A stretch of 64,000 nucleotides of DNA from an uncultured SAR116 cluster alpha proteobacterium (lineage in GTDB: Bacteria; Pseudomonadota; Alphaproteobacteria; Puniceispirillales; Puniceispirillaceae). A model generated the notes under the pieces. It did not search any database and was not told the origin of the DNA. It saw only the letters and a list, made by a program, of their open reading frames with translations. Positions 38,119 to 47,407 of the stretch are shown here, piece after piece. The translations under genes were made by a program, and so were the position numbers. The DNA lies in contig CABXZZ010000001.1 in assembly GCA_902516825.1 (NCBI GenBank), forward strand, positions 43,494 through 107,493, read 5' to 3'. Numbering within the stretch: the stretch's first letter is position 1; every line of letters starts with the position of its first letter.

Positions 38119-38670
38119 ATGAACTTTCCCAATTTACTGACAATTCTAAGAATAATTGTGGCTCCCATTATAGCTATCCTTGTTTGGAGAGAAACCAGCA
38201 ACGGACAACTAATTATCGCATTTTTGCTTTTTTGTGTCGCGGGCCTAACTGATTGGCTAGATGGTTATGCTGCAAGAAAATTTAAGATAGAATCCCATCT
38301 AGGTAGGATCTTAGACCCCATTGCAGATAAAGTGCTACTTGCCTGTGTTTTATTAGCGCTTGCGTCACATCATACCAGAGATTGGCTGTTTATTGCTCCA
38401 GCACTAATTATTTTTCTGAGAGAATTCTTAATATCTGGCTTTCGAGAATACATGTCTAAAGAGGGTATTGTTATAAATGTATCCAAGTTGGCAAAATGGA
38501 AAACAACACTGCAACTCTTTGCTGTTGGACTCATTATTCTTTCCATGATTTTCTCCGAAAACGAGTTTGTTTACCGCACAAGCATTGCCACTTTGTGGCT
38601 AAGCGCCATTGTTACAATACAAACAGCCTACGATTATCTTAAACTGAGTTTATCAAAGCTTAAAGAATAG
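38119..38670 (+). CDS. pgsA: CDP-diacylglycerol-glycerol-3-phosphate phosphatidyltransferase
   Basis: 183 residues with several membrane segments. The CDP-alcohol phosphotransferase signature D-x2-DG-x2-AR-x8-G-x3-D-x3-D is complete (residues about 50-75, from 'DWLDGYAARKF' to 'DPIAD'). It makes phosphatidylglycerol phosphate, the first committed step to phosphatidylglycerol and cardiolipin. It follows uvrC, a conserved alphaproteobacterial neighbourhood. Confidence 0.95.
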   Translation: MNFPNLLTILRIIVAPIIAILVWRETSNGQLIIAFLLFCVAGLTDWLDGYAARKFKIESHLGRILDPIADKVLLACVLLALASHHTRDWLFIAPALIIFLREFLISGFREYMSKEGIVINVSKLAKWKTTLQLFAVGLIILSMIFSENEFVYRTSIATLWLSAIVTIQTAYDYLKLSLSKLKE

Positions 38671-38724
38671 CACTTCAACCTTACTAGAGAATATATATTA
38701 TCGCCTATAGAGCCCAATTTTTTT

Positions 38725-39600
38725 CTACGTGTTTGTTATATTCGTATACGCTTCAACCAGAGTTCTACAAGCTGTGTCTGGTTTAAAATTGTAATCACCA
38801 ATTTTTGAAACGGGCGTGATTTCAGCTGCTGTTCCGGTAAGAAAGGCCTCCTTCGCATTTTCCAACTCGTTTGGCATAATGTGCCTCTCGACTACCTGTA
38901 AGCCAGCTTGCTTTGCAAGTTCTATAACCGTTCTTCTTGTTATCCCATCTAAAAAACAATCTGCTTTCGGAGTATGAATTTTCCCGTCATTCATTATAAA
39001 GAATATGTTCGCCCCAGTTGCCTCTGCAACATAACCACGATAATCAAGCATTAATGCGTCCTGATATCCTTTTCTCTCAGCTGTATGTTTAGCAAGTGTG
39101 CAAATCATGTAAAGGCCAGCGGCCTTGGCTTGGACAGGCGCCGATTCTGGGGATGGCCTGCGCCATTGTGCAATATCTAAGGTAATACCCCTCATCTTTG
39201 TTTCTGGGTCAAAATAACTTGGCCATTGCCATGCTGCCACACCAACATGAGTTGTTGTTTTTTGCGCCGAGATTGCCATCATCTCGGACCCGCGCCAACA
39301 AAATGGTCGCAAATATCCGTCAGAAATTTCATTTGCATCTAGTACTTGGTATTTTATTTCTTCCATTTCCTCATCTGACATTGGCAAGTCGAAATCAAGA
39401 AAATTACAAGATGCTCTCAGCCTTGCCGTATGTTCAGCAGATTTAAAAATAGTTCCATTATACGAGCGCTCCCCCTCAAAAACTGAAGAGGCGTAATGTA
39501 AACCGTGACATAAGGTATGTGTTTTTGCCTCACGCCAGGGCACCATTTGCCCATCTAACCAAATAAATCCATCTCTATCGTCAAATGGGATGAGAGCCAT
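38725..39600 (-). CDS. ilvE: Branched-chain amino-acid aminotransferase IlvE
   Basis: 291 residues, fold-type IV PLP enzyme. 'THTLCHGLHYASSVFEGERS' (N-terminal domain), 'AERKGYQDALMLDYRGYVAE' (region of the PLP lysine) and 'ATGANIFFI' are typical. It interconverts Leu, Ile and Val with their keto acids. It is divergent from the petP-like operon (113-bp gap), an arrangement common in this class. Confidence 0.94.
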   Translation of the reverse strand: MALIPFDDRDGFIWLDGQMVPWREAKTHTLCHGLHYASSVFEGERSYNGTIFKSAEHTARLRASCNFLDFDLPMSDEEMEEIKYQVLDANEISDGYLRPFCWRGSEMMAISAQKTTTHVGVAAWQWPSYFDPETKMRGITLDIAQWRRPSPESAPVQAKAAGLYMICTLAKHTAERKGYQDALMLDYRGYVAEATGANIFFIMNDGKIHTPKADCFLDGITRRTVIELAKQAGLQVVERHIMPNELENAKEAFLTGTAAEITPVSKIGDYNFKPDTACRTLVEAYTNITNT

Positions 39601-39713
39601 GCCAATTTCCTCGTCTTTATATTATTACAAAAATTATTTGTGTAGCAACGGGTATGGAATAAAATAATCTAAATCCATAACAATACTTTATTTTTCTATC
39701 AGGATCAGTATTA

Positions 39714-40217
39714 TTGGTCAACATGGCTGACATAAAATCATCTCAAAAAGCATTATTCCTTCGTAGGGAAACATTAAAGCGCGGAATAGAGTTGCTGTTT
39801 TATGCTTATCGTGATTTTACAAAAGAGGCTGATTCTATATTATCTGAGATAGGATTGGGGCGCGCTCATCACCGTGTAATTTACTTTGTAGGCAAATATT
39901 CTGGCATGACGGTGAGTGATTTATTGAGTATCTTGCTAATTACCAAGCAAAGCCTGTCACGTGTGTTGTCACATCTGATATCAGAGGGATATGTTCAACA
40001 ACAGGTAGGTGAAACGGACAAACGTCAACGATTGTTGTTTCTCACTTCGAAAGGCGTTGAGCTAGAAGCGCGTTTGACTGATATTCAATGCAAAAGATTT
40101 GCGAATGCGTACCTTCAATCTGGTGCAAGTGATGTTGCTGGCTTTGAGCAAGTGCTAAATGCCCTTTTGGACAAACAAATTGCGAACCATAAAAAAAGCA
40201 AAAACGAATATGGCTAA
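39714..40217 (+). CDS. petP: MarR-family regulator, PetP-like
   Basis: 167 residues. The winged helix is clear: 'GLGRAHHRVIYFVGKYSGMT', 'LLITKQSLSRVLSHLISEGY', 'ETDKRQRLLFLTSKG'. The TTG at 39714 lies 9 bp after AGGA; the ATG at 39723 is the alternative. Its end overlaps the response regulator start by 8 bp. The MarR + OmpR-type pair matches petP-petR of Rhodobacter capsulatus, which supports cytochrome bc1 expression; that role here is inferred from architecture. Confidence 0.85.
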   Translation: MVNMADIKSSQKALFLRRETLKRGIELLFYAYRDFTKEADSILSEIGLGRAHHRVIYFVGKYSGMTVSDLLSILLITKQSLSRVLSHLISEGYVQQQVGETDKRQRLLFLTSKGVELEARLTDIQCKRFANAYLQSGASDVAGFEQVLNALLDKQIANHKKSKNEYG

Positions 40218-40914
40218 TCCCACAGATTCCAGATCGCATATACTAGTTGTTGACGATGATCAGCGACTATTAGAGCTTCTAAAAAAATTTTTAGAGGAAA
40301 GCGGATTTCGCGTTACAGGCGCAAGTGATACAAAACAAGCAAACGCTTATATGAATGGCATTCACTTTGATTTACTTGTGATTGATATTATGATGCCTGG
40401 AAAAACAGGAATTGAATGGCTTGTTGAGTTAAGAGAAAATACAGCCATACCGGCTATTTTTCTTACTGCCCTTGGCGAAACTGAAGAAAGAATAGATGGT
40501 CTTTCTGCTGGCGCGGATGACTATCTTCCAAAACCTTTTGAGCCTCGAGAACTTATATTAAGAATAACGCGCATACTTGAACGCTCAATGACAACATCTT
40601 ACGGATATAGTGATATTATATTCGGAAACTTTGTTTTTAATTTAGAAAGTAGGAAATTATCTAAAGACGAGATACTTATTCATTTAACCACCTCCGAGCA
40701 GGATTTACTTAGCTGTTTTGCAAATAACCCTAATAAAACCCTATCCAGGGAAAATTTAATTGAGCTTCTTGAAGAGCGAATGAAAGGCAGGTCTATAGAT
40801 GTGGCTATTGCTAGATTGCGCTCGAAAATTGAAAAAGACCCTAAGCAACCTTATTATCTTACTACAGTAAGAAATCTGGGTTGGCGGTTACAAATAGATA
40901 AAGTGATTGGTTAA
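40210..40914 (+). CDS. petR: OmpR-family response regulator, PetR-like
   Basis: 234 residues from the ATG at 40210. The receiver domain has the acidic pocket (VVDDD, 13-17), phosphorylation Asp-59 in 'LLVIDIMMPGKTG' and Lys in 'DDYLPKPFEPREL'. A winged-helix DNA-binding domain ends the protein ('SIDVAIARLRSKIEKDPKQP'). It probably receives phosphate from the kinase encoded downstream. Confidence 0.92.
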   Translation: MANPTDSRSHILVVDDDQRLLELLKKFLEESGFRVTGASDTKQANAYMNGIHFDLLVIDIMMPGKTGIEWLVELRENTAIPAIFLTALGETEERIDGLSAGADDYLPKPFEPRELILRITRILERSMTTSYGYSDIIFGNFVFNLESRKLSKDEILIHLTTSEQDLLSCFANNPNKTLSRENLIELLEERMKGRSIDVAIARLRSKIEKDPKQPYYLTTVRNLGWRLQIDKVIG

Positions 40915-40971
40915 AGCCAAAACCTGAGTAATACTTAATTACGCTCTGAAATGGGATTCAAGGAGGGGTTA

Positions 40972-42294
40972 ATGCAATTAAGACATTATTTGCCAAAAAC
41001 GCTGTTTAACCGCTTAGTAGCCATTATTTTGGTTCCGATGTTTCTGGTACAGCTGATCACTATCCTTATTTTTTATGAACGTCATTGGGATTCAGTTACC
41101 CGCCAAATGGCGGATGCTCTTGCAAGTGAAATAAGGTTATTAGTGGATAGATTACCTTCAGAGCCAACATCTGAAAACATCGAAAATCTCAAGTATTACG
41201 CAAAAAAATATTTTCATTTTGATATTGATTATGTACCTGACTCAACTTTGTTCCCAAAAGACATCGAAACAAATTCCAGCTATACAGCGTATGTATTCAA
41301 ACGGGCGGTAAATACACGAATTAACTATCCGTGGACGGCTGGCCTAGATGAAAACTCGGAAAAAATTTCGGTTAATATGCAATTTCCAAACGGCGTGCTT
41401 ACTATCAGAGCTGGCAAAAAGCGACTATTTAGTTCTACCAGCTGGCTTTTTATTGGCTGGACCATTGGTAGCTCGTTAATTTTATTTCTGGTTGCTCTTA
41501 TCTTTATTCAACGCCAAGTAAGGCCCATTAGACGCCTTTCCATTGCAGCGCGCCAATTAGGACTTGGTCGAGATATCACAGAGAATTTTCAACTGGAAGG
41601 CGCAAGAGAAATAAGGTCAGCAGGTCGCGCTTTCCAAGCTATGAGGCATCGCATAAAACGTCATCTCAATGAGCGAACAACGATGTTGGCAGGTGTAAGT
41701 CATGACCTAAGAACTCCTCTGACTAGAATGCGTCTTCAGCTTGCCTTAGTCAAAAAAACACCCGAAATTGAAGAATTATCGAAAGACATCTCAGAAATGG
41801 AGGCAATGATTGAGACATATCTTGCTTTCTCCAGAGGAGAGGTATCAGACCCCCCCCACCAGGGAGATATCAGGCAATTACTCAGAAACATCACTGAACA
41901 ATTACAAAAGTCATACCCAGATCGACTTACGCTTATTTTTAACGAAGATGACATTCCTGAATTTCCGATTCGCGCATCATCTCTTCGTCGTGCATTAATA
42001 AATATATTAGAAAATGCCCTTCGCTATGCTAAGAATTCGGAAATAAGATTAAGAAGAAAGGAAGACACTGTTTTAATCCAGATAGATGATGACGGCCCGG
42101 GCATTCCACTAGAAAGACGAGCTGAAGCTATTCTACCCTTCAAAAGACTAGAGGCTTCCAGAAATCAGCAAACTGGTGGCACTGGTCTTGGTTTATCAAT
42201 AGCAAGCGACATTATTTTAAGTCATGGCGGTCAGCTTGATTTGCTAGACTCGCCGAAAGGCGGACTTCGGGTACATGTGATTTTGCCGATATAG
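40972..42294 (+). CDS. EnvZ-type sensor histidine kinase
   Basis: 440 residues. The ATG at 40972 follows a strong AAGGAGG (40960-40966). Two membrane segments (about 14-35 and 158-180) flank a periplasmic sensor of ~120 residues. HAMP, HisKA with His-244 ('AGVSHDLRTPLTRMRL') and an HATPase domain ('NILENALRY', 'DDDGPGIP', 'GGTGLGLSIA') follow. A run of eight C (41850-41857) lies between HisKA and HATPase. It forms an operon with the MarR and OmpR-type genes. Confidence 0.93.
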   Translation: MQLRHYLPKTLFNRLVAIILVPMFLVQLITILIFYERHWDSVTRQMADALASEIRLLVDRLPSEPTSENIENLKYYAKKYFHFDIDYVPDSTLFPKDIETNSSYTAYVFKRAVNTRINYPWTAGLDENSEKISVNMQFPNGVLTIRAGKKRLFSSTSWLFIGWTIGSSLILFLVALIFIQRQVRPIRRLSIAARQLGLGRDITENFQLEGAREIRSAGRAFQAMRHRIKRHLNERTTMLAGVSHDLRTPLTRMRLQLALVKKTPEIEELSKDISEMEAMIETYLAFSRGEVSDPPHQGDIRQLLRNITEQLQKSYPDRLTLIFNEDDIPEFPIRASSLRRALINILENALRYAKNSEIRLRRKEDTVLIQIDDDGPGIPLERRAEAILPFKRLEASRNQQTGGTGLGLSIASDIILSHGGQLDLLDSPKGGLRVHVILPI

Positions 42295-42312
42295 TTTAGA
42301 TGACTTTTAGGT

Positions 42313-42642
42313 CTAATATAATCTTACCCCATTTTCAACATTCATCTCAGGTGCCACCAAAACAACATATCCATTGCCATCAGGAACGCCCAAGATTAAT
42401 ACCTCTGACATAAATGGGCCTACCTGTAGCGAAGGAAAATTCACCACAGCCAATATTTGTTTTCCGATCAACATGTCTTTATTATATAACTCTGTTATTT
42501 GAGCTGATGATTTTTTATTGCCAAGATGACCAAAATCTATTTCCAATTTATATGCAGGTTTTCGAGCTTCAGGGAAATTCTGTACATCTATTATGGTTCC
42601 TGCTCTTATATCAATTTCCATAAACTTATTAAATTTTGTCAT
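42313..42642 (-). CDS. csaA: tRNA-binding-domain protein CsaA
   Basis: 109 residues, a single OB-fold of the CsaA / C-terminal MetRS type: 'IDIRAGTIIDVQNFPEARKP', 'KKSSAQITELYN' and 'QVGPFMSEVLILGVPD'. Usual CsaA length. The Bacillus protein acts as an export-related chaperone and the fold binds tRNA; the role here is not shown. Confidence 0.92.
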   Translation of the reverse strand: MTKFNKFMEIDIRAGTIIDVQNFPEARKPAYKLEIDFGHLGNKKSSAQITELYNKDMLIGKQILAVVNFPSLQVGPFMSEVLILGVPDGNGYVVLVAPEMNVENGVRLY

Positions 42643-42684
42643 GCAATGTGACCCTCAATATCTGACAAATTAAATTTATATCTT

Positions 42685-43311
42685 TTAAATATTCAGGTCA
42701 GCATTTTCATTAGTAGGCTTTACATCAAATAATTTCAAACTCTGCCCCCATTCACTTGCTTTCTGCAATAATTTATCAAGCTCTCTGAAAGTGGGTGCGA
42801 GATCGTCGCTCAAATCCTTAAACCAAACTGAACTGATTCTTACCAACAAGACTATCAACCCTTTAACTCTAAGATGACGCTGAAATTTAGGAATCAACAT
42901 ATCTTGATATGTGTCCCCGGCTATTACTAGTATTCGATCACAGACCTGATATGCAAATTTTGCTAATTCAACACCAAATTTAGGCTCTCTTAATGCCCAG
43001 CCATGGATTATTTTTAATATGTCACGCTTACTTGCAAAAGCTTCAAGCAGAGCCATTAGTGCTTCCAGAATTTTCTCTTGAGTAGATGAGTTACTATCTT
43101 CTAAAAAATCCTCCACCAGCCCAACCAATAACTGACTTACCTGTATATCGAACCAGTAAAGAAATAGTTGATATACATCATTTACAATTGCGCTAGCCAA
43201 ATGTGGTTCTATTTCAACATCTAAGGCCAGGTCTTGAATTGTTATTTCCGCGATATTCGTGCTCTGATGAAGCCTTTTAATCAAGGCATCAGCAAGAACT
43301 GACTTTAACAT
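42685..43311 (-). CDS. TetR-like helical protein, function unknown
   Basis: 208 residues from the ATG at 43311, which follows GAAGG at good spacing; an upstream TTG at 43356 is less likely. All-helical. The first ~55 residues resemble a degenerate TetR helix-turn-helix ('NIAEITIQDLALDVEIEPHL'), and the rest a TetR ligand domain. The recognition helix is atypical, so DNA binding is doubtful. It sits between csaA and proC on the same strand. Confidence 0.6.
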   Translation of the reverse strand: MLKSVLADALIKRLHQSTNIAEITIQDLALDVEIEPHLASAIVNDVYQLFLYWFDIQVSQLLVGLVEDFLEDSNSSTQEKILEALMALLEAFASKRDILKIIHGWALREPKFGVELAKFAYQVCDRILVIAGDTYQDMLIPKFQRHLRVKGLIVLLVRISSVWFKDLSDDLAPTFRELDKLLQKASEWGQSLKLFDVKPTNENADLNI

Positions 43312-43409
43312 GAGGGTACCTTCAGCATTAGTATTCACAGTTTTCTCACAATCCAAAATTAGTTAAATCAATTATGTAGAGTTAATATCATATTTGAATT
43401 TTGCAAGTC

Positions 43410-44279
43410 TCACTGACCAAGCTCGCGGCTCCTATCCCTTGCATCTCGCATTGCTTCCAGCACAAGATTGGCGAGAGCATCCTCTCTCATCAGAACAGAT
43501 AATGCAGCAGCGGTGGTGCCACCCTTGCTTGTTACATTCTCACGCAACAAGGATGCGTCAGATATATCTTGCATAAGAAGTTTGCCTGCGCCGAATATAG
43601 TTCCTAGCGCCAATTTTTTTGACAGCATTTTTGGAAGCCCCAGTTTAGTACCTGCAGATTCCATCGCCTCTGCCAGCAGAAAAACATATGCTGGTCCAGA
43701 CCCTGACAGAGCTGTCACAGAGTCCATCAATCCCTCATCTGATATAATTATTACCTCTCCCACTGCGCCTAACAAGCTAATGCAAAATTCTCGCTGATGC
43801 TTTGCAATTTTCTTACTTGCGTAAATAGCCGTTATTCCTGCTCCCACGGAAGCAGGCGTGTTTGGCATCGCTCGAACAATTTGTCTATTACCACCTAGTT
43901 GCCTCGATATCCAATCACATGATAATCCTGCAGCGATTGATAAAAACACAATTTCATCGAGTGCTATCTGCGCAAATGGTGCTATAGCATCCGCCATCAT
44001 CTGTGGTTTTACGGCAAGGACCACAAAATCAATGGGCTCTGAATTTGATTTCAACAATGCGTCTAGCGAAGAATAATACGATATCAAATCTGATGATACG
44101 ATTTCGGGGTTAAAACCTTCAGTTTCTATAATGCTAATATGCCTAAATTGATCTGGCTGCTGAAGCCAACCTTTGAGCATTGCTGAACCCATCTTACCGC
44201 ACCCTAAGAGTACTAGGTTCCGCTTCTCCCTTGGTAACTTAATATTTTGGGAATGTTTATTGGGTGCAGGGGAATTCAT
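43410..44279 (-). CDS. proC: Pyrroline-5-carboxylate reductase ProC
   Basis: 289 residues. The NAD(P) site is 'LVLLGCGKMGSAMLKGW' and the C-terminal signature runs through 'ALSGSGPAYVFLLAEAM' and 'VTSKGGTTAAAL'. It makes proline from pyrroline-5-carboxylate. Upstream (5') lies the ybjN gene at 18 bp, so the two are probably co-transcribed. Confidence 0.95.
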   Translation of the reverse strand: MNSPAPNKHSQNIKLPREKRNLVLLGCGKMGSAMLKGWLQQPDQFRHISIIETEGFNPEIVSSDLISYYSSLDALLKSNSEPIDFVVLAVKPQMMADAIAPFAQIALDEIVFLSIAAGLSCDWISRQLGGNRQIVRAMPNTPASVGAGITAIYASKKIAKHQREFCISLLGAVGEVIIISDEGLMDSVTALSGSGPAYVFLLAEAMESAGTKLGLPKMLSKKLALGTIFGAGKLLMQDISDASLLRENVTSKGGTTAAALSVLMREDALANLVLEAMRDARDRSRELGQ

Positions 44280-44297
44280 TAAATTTGTCCGAATGGA

Positions 44298-44789
44298 TCA
44301 GGCATGTCCGTGACTTTGAGTCATCCCGAAGGCAACAATATCACGAGCAGCGTATGGACCATTTAAAACCTGATAGATAGTGGGAAAAGCCTGCTCAGCT
44401 TCCCCTAACAAGATTTCAATTAAGTCCTCAATTTGTTCTGATGACGCCCCACCTGTGCCTCGTAATAAGAGTTTATGTTTTATTTTGATAGTATTTGTGC
44501 GCTCACATGCAACAAAATGACCAAGCCAAAGATTTTGATTTAACAGAGATGTCAATGTCGTTACTTCTGAAAGCTGTATATTATCAAAGGTAACATCAAG
44601 ATTACAGCTTACATCAAGGGTCTCTTCAGTTTCAAACCATTCCGCAAATAGTTGGTGCTGCCCCCACCTTCCGGGGACGTCAGCAATGAGCCGATTAATA
44701 TTACTGCGATTTAAAAACCAGTCGTTCTGGCATACAAACTGAGCCACCAATTCCAATGGGTTTGCATTTATCAATTCTGTTTCACTCAA
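44298..44789 (-). CDS. YbjN-family protein
   Basis: 163 residues, acidic, no membrane segment. It matches the alphaproteobacterial YbjN family (a type III secretion chaperone-like fold): 'NPLELVAQFVCQNDWFLNRS', 'NLDVTFDNIQLSEVTTL' and 'LWLGHFVACERTNTIKIKHK'. Its function is unsettled; the order ybjN-proC is conserved in this class. Confidence 0.85.
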   Translation of the reverse strand: MSETELINANPLELVAQFVCQNDWFLNRSNINRLIADVPGRWGQHQLFAEWFETEETLDVSCNLDVTFDNIQLSEVTTLTSLLNQNLWLGHFVACERTNTIKIKHKLLLRGTGGASSEQIEDLIEILLGEAEQAFPTIYQVLNGPYAARDIVAFGMTQSHGHA

Positions 44790-44987
44790 CGCAATTTCCT
44801 TAAAATTAAAGCGCGGATTTTAATTTATTTTTTTTTATTCTACCATAAACACGCCTGACGCTATTAACTTAAACAAATACAGGGGAGGTGAGCAACACAA
44901 TATTTAGTGTGCATTTTGATCTACACCCACATTTTGTGGTATAGAATCTATAACTTCTCTTATTTTTCAACGAGTCGCTAACGATAT

Positions 44988-45275
44988 TTAATCTTTCTTT
45001 CTTTGTGCAGATTTTTTTGGGCTTGCTGATGTTTTTGGTGATTTATTATTCTCAATCAGAGCCTCAAGAAACGTGATTCGCGAAGCCAAACTTTCAAGCC
45101 TAGAGGTGAGTGCTTCAAAATCCTCATAGGTAACTAAATTGGCGTTGTGTTGTCTACGCTCATCACGTGCTTTCATCAAACCTTTCACTTCTAAGTGCAT
45201 ATCATCAAGAAGGGATGCCGCACCTTTTGCCATTTGACCTATATCTGAGATAATTGTTGAACGCTGTTTCATCAT
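44988..45275 (-). CDS. ubiK: UbiK/BMFP accessory factor (YqiC-like)
   Basis: 95 residues. A membrane-fusogenic BMFP domain (PF04380): an amphipathic first helix followed by a trimeric coiled coil ('YEDFEALTSRLESLASRITF', 'LEALIE') and a Lys/Ser-rich tail. In E. coli UbiK helps ubiquinone synthesis. It is divergent from lgt, the usual alphaproteobacterial arrangement. The 198 bp between it and ybjN hold no gene. Confidence 0.85.
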   Translation of the reverse strand: MMKQRSTIISDIGQMAKGAASLLDDMHLEVKGLMKARDERRQHNANLVTYEDFEALTSRLESLASRITFLEALIENNKSPKTSASPKKSAQRKKD

Positions 45276-45441
45276 TTTTCCTTGAATATAATAGCTAGTA
45301 GGAGTAATCCGCTACCTTTTTAGATTTAATGCGTCTTTGACCTTATGACAATAGCACGATAGAAGAAAGCAAGATTATATTACAAAAAGGCAATAGAGTC
45401 TTTTCACTATGGCGTTGTAACGGAATTTATTTGGATAAAAA

Positions 45442-46260
45442 ATGGATAAGCAATGGTTCACATTTCCAGATATTGATCCGGTTGCGATAAATCTCGGACC
45501 GCTAGAAATTAGATGGTATGCACTTGCCTATTTAGCTGGAATAATCATTGCTATGTTGCTAATGAACCGAGAGGCGAGAAAGAGCCAAACGCCTTTTGCA
45601 GTCGATGATATTGCCAGACTCGCAAATAACTGTGTTCTAGGTATTATTATCGGAGGAAGGCTTGGGTTTGTTTTATTTTATAATGCTGAGTATTATCTAT
45701 CAGCGCCGTTAGAAATCTTTAAGGTTTGGAATGGTGGCATGTCATTTCATGGTGGCTTCTTAGGTGTTATTTCTGCAACTATTCTAACTGTTAGAAAAAC
45801 AAAAATTCCACTTTTTTCCATTGGCGACCTTCTTGCTTGCGTAGCTCCGATAGGATTATTTTTTGGCCGAATAGCAAATTTTATCAACGGAGAATTATTT
45901 GGAAGAATCACAGAGCATCCCATTGGTATGGTTTTCCCAAATGGGGGTCCTTTGCCGAGACACCCGAGCCAGCTTTATGAAGCATTTCTTGAGGGTTTCT
46001 TAATATTTATTATCCTAAACTGGTTAAGGTTTTCAAAACCAAATTTACCGGCTGGCTTTCTAACTGGACTTTTCTTTATCTCATATGGAATTGGCCGCAT
46101 TCTCGCTGAATTTACAAGAGAACCAGACGCCCACTTAGGTTTTATAAATACAATTGGTGAAATACAAATTACCACCGGTCAATTATTATCTGCACCAGTA
46201 CTACTAACTGGCGTCATCTTGATCTATTTTTGTCTGAAAAATAAACTTGAAGTAAAATGA
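45442..46260 (+). CDS. lgt: Prolipoprotein diacylglyceryl transferase Lgt
   Basis: 272 residues with about seven membrane segments. Family motifs: 'RWYALAYLAGI', 'WNGGMSFHGGFLGVI' (catalytic His) and 'GRIANFINGELFGR'. It transfers diacylglycerol from phosphatidylglycerol to the lipobox cysteine of prolipoproteins. It precedes the MidA-like gene by 7 bp. Confidence 0.97.
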   Translation: MDKQWFTFPDIDPVAINLGPLEIRWYALAYLAGIIIAMLLMNREARKSQTPFAVDDIARLANNCVLGIIIGGRLGFVLFYNAEYYLSAPLEIFKVWNGGMSFHGGFLGVISATILTVRKTKIPLFSIGDLLACVAPIGLFFGRIANFINGELFGRITEHPIGMVFPNGGPLPRHPSQLYEAFLEGFLIFIILNWLRFSKPNLPAGFLTGLFFISYGIGRILAEFTREPDAHLGFINTIGEIQITTGQLLSAPVLLTGVILIYFCLKNKLEVK

Positions 46261-46267
46261 GAATAAT

Positions 46268-47356
46268 GTGAGTTCAGAAAAATTTCGTGAATGGGCAAAA
46301 AATGAGATATCAAAATCTGGTCCTTTGCGCCTTTCTGATGCTATTACTGCTGCATTGATTCATCCAGATTTTGGCTATTATCATTTAAAAGAGATAATTG
46401 GTAGTGAAGGAGATTTCATTACAGCGCCTGAGGTAAGCCAAATGTTTGGTGAACTAGTTGGCGCTTTTTTAGCTTATATCTGGGTGCAGTCAGATCGACC
46501 TGCAAACAGTCTGCTATGCGAATTTGGACCTGGTCGCGGTACATTGAGTGCTGACATTAATTCAGCGTTAGCTCAAATCTCGCCTCAGTTTTCTCGCTCA
46601 CCGCTACATCTAATTGAAACAAGCACTTCTCTTCGAGAAATTCAGGAAACTTCTCTTAGAAGACAAACTGTATTTTGGCATGATGATTTCAAGAAAATAC
46701 CAAATCAGCCCTTATTTGCTGTTGCAAACGAGTTTTTTGACGCGCTTGGTGTTAACCAAGCTATTTTTGATGGTGAGAATTGGCGACATAGACTTTTAGA
46801 TTTCGATATGCACTTCGAATTAGTAACTGGCCCTATTTTGAACAAAGCTGAATTAAAAGCATTCAATGCATTTTCACTTAAAAACCAAGACAAAGGAACA
46901 ATTATTGAGTATTCGCCCAAAACAGTCCAAATTAGCGCCGAAATAGCCTTGCATATAAAACAATTTGGCGGCGCTTTTTTGATCGTTGATTATGGAAAAA
47001 CTAACCAGATAGGAGACACAATTCAGGCTGTTTCAAATCACAAACCTGCGGAGCCGTGGTCTAACGCGGGAAATGCCGATATATCTCACTGGGTAGACTT
47101 TGAATGCATTAAACGAACCGTGGAAAATGCAGGTGCTCGCTTTATTGGGCCCATATCACAATCAAAATTCTTTACGCAAATTGGCATTAAACAGAGAGCA
47201 CAAATGTTAGCAAACTCAGAAAGCCCAGAAATTAATAGAGCGCTGTTTGCAGCTGTTGACAGGTTAATATCACCAACTCATATGGGAAATCTTTTTCAGG
47301 TTGGATTAATCATCCCCGTAGGAGAGGGCTTGCCACCTGGCTTCCAAACTGAGTAA
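46268..47356 (+). CDS. SAM-dependent methyltransferase, MidA/NDUFAF7 family
   Basis: 362 residues with a GTG start at 46268. Family features (PF02636): 'ALIHPDFGYYHLKEIIGSEG', 'DFITAPEVSQMFGELVGAFL', 'LCEFGPGRGTLSADI' (SAM loop) and 'AVANEFFDALGVNQ'. The mitochondrial relative methylates an arginine of complex I NDUFS2; a similar role here is inference. lgt-midA-pgeF is a conserved alphaproteobacterial order. Confidence 0.92.
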   Translation: MSSEKFREWAKNEISKSGPLRLSDAITAALIHPDFGYYHLKEIIGSEGDFITAPEVSQMFGELVGAFLAYIWVQSDRPANSLLCEFGPGRGTLSADINSALAQISPQFSRSPLHLIETSTSLREIQETSLRRQTVFWHDDFKKIPNQPLFAVANEFFDALGVNQAIFDGENWRHRLLDFDMHFELVTGPILNKAELKAFNAFSLKNQDKGTIIEYSPKTVQISAEIALHIKQFGGAFLIVDYGKTNQIGDTIQAVSNHKPAEPWSNAGNADISHWVDFECIKRTVENAGARFIGPISQSKFFTQIGIKQRAQMLANSESPEINRALFAAVDRLISPTHMGNLFQVGLIIPVGEGLPPGFQTE

Positions 47357-47407
47357 TCTAGCCAAAGATTAAAAACGTGTTTGTAAAAACGAGAAGGTTC
47401 ATGAAAA

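Noticed and set aside
44891-44947. Possible 18-codon GTG frame after a purine-rich GGGGAGG
   Set aside because: The purine run is immediately before the GTG, too close for a binding site, and the peptide has no features.
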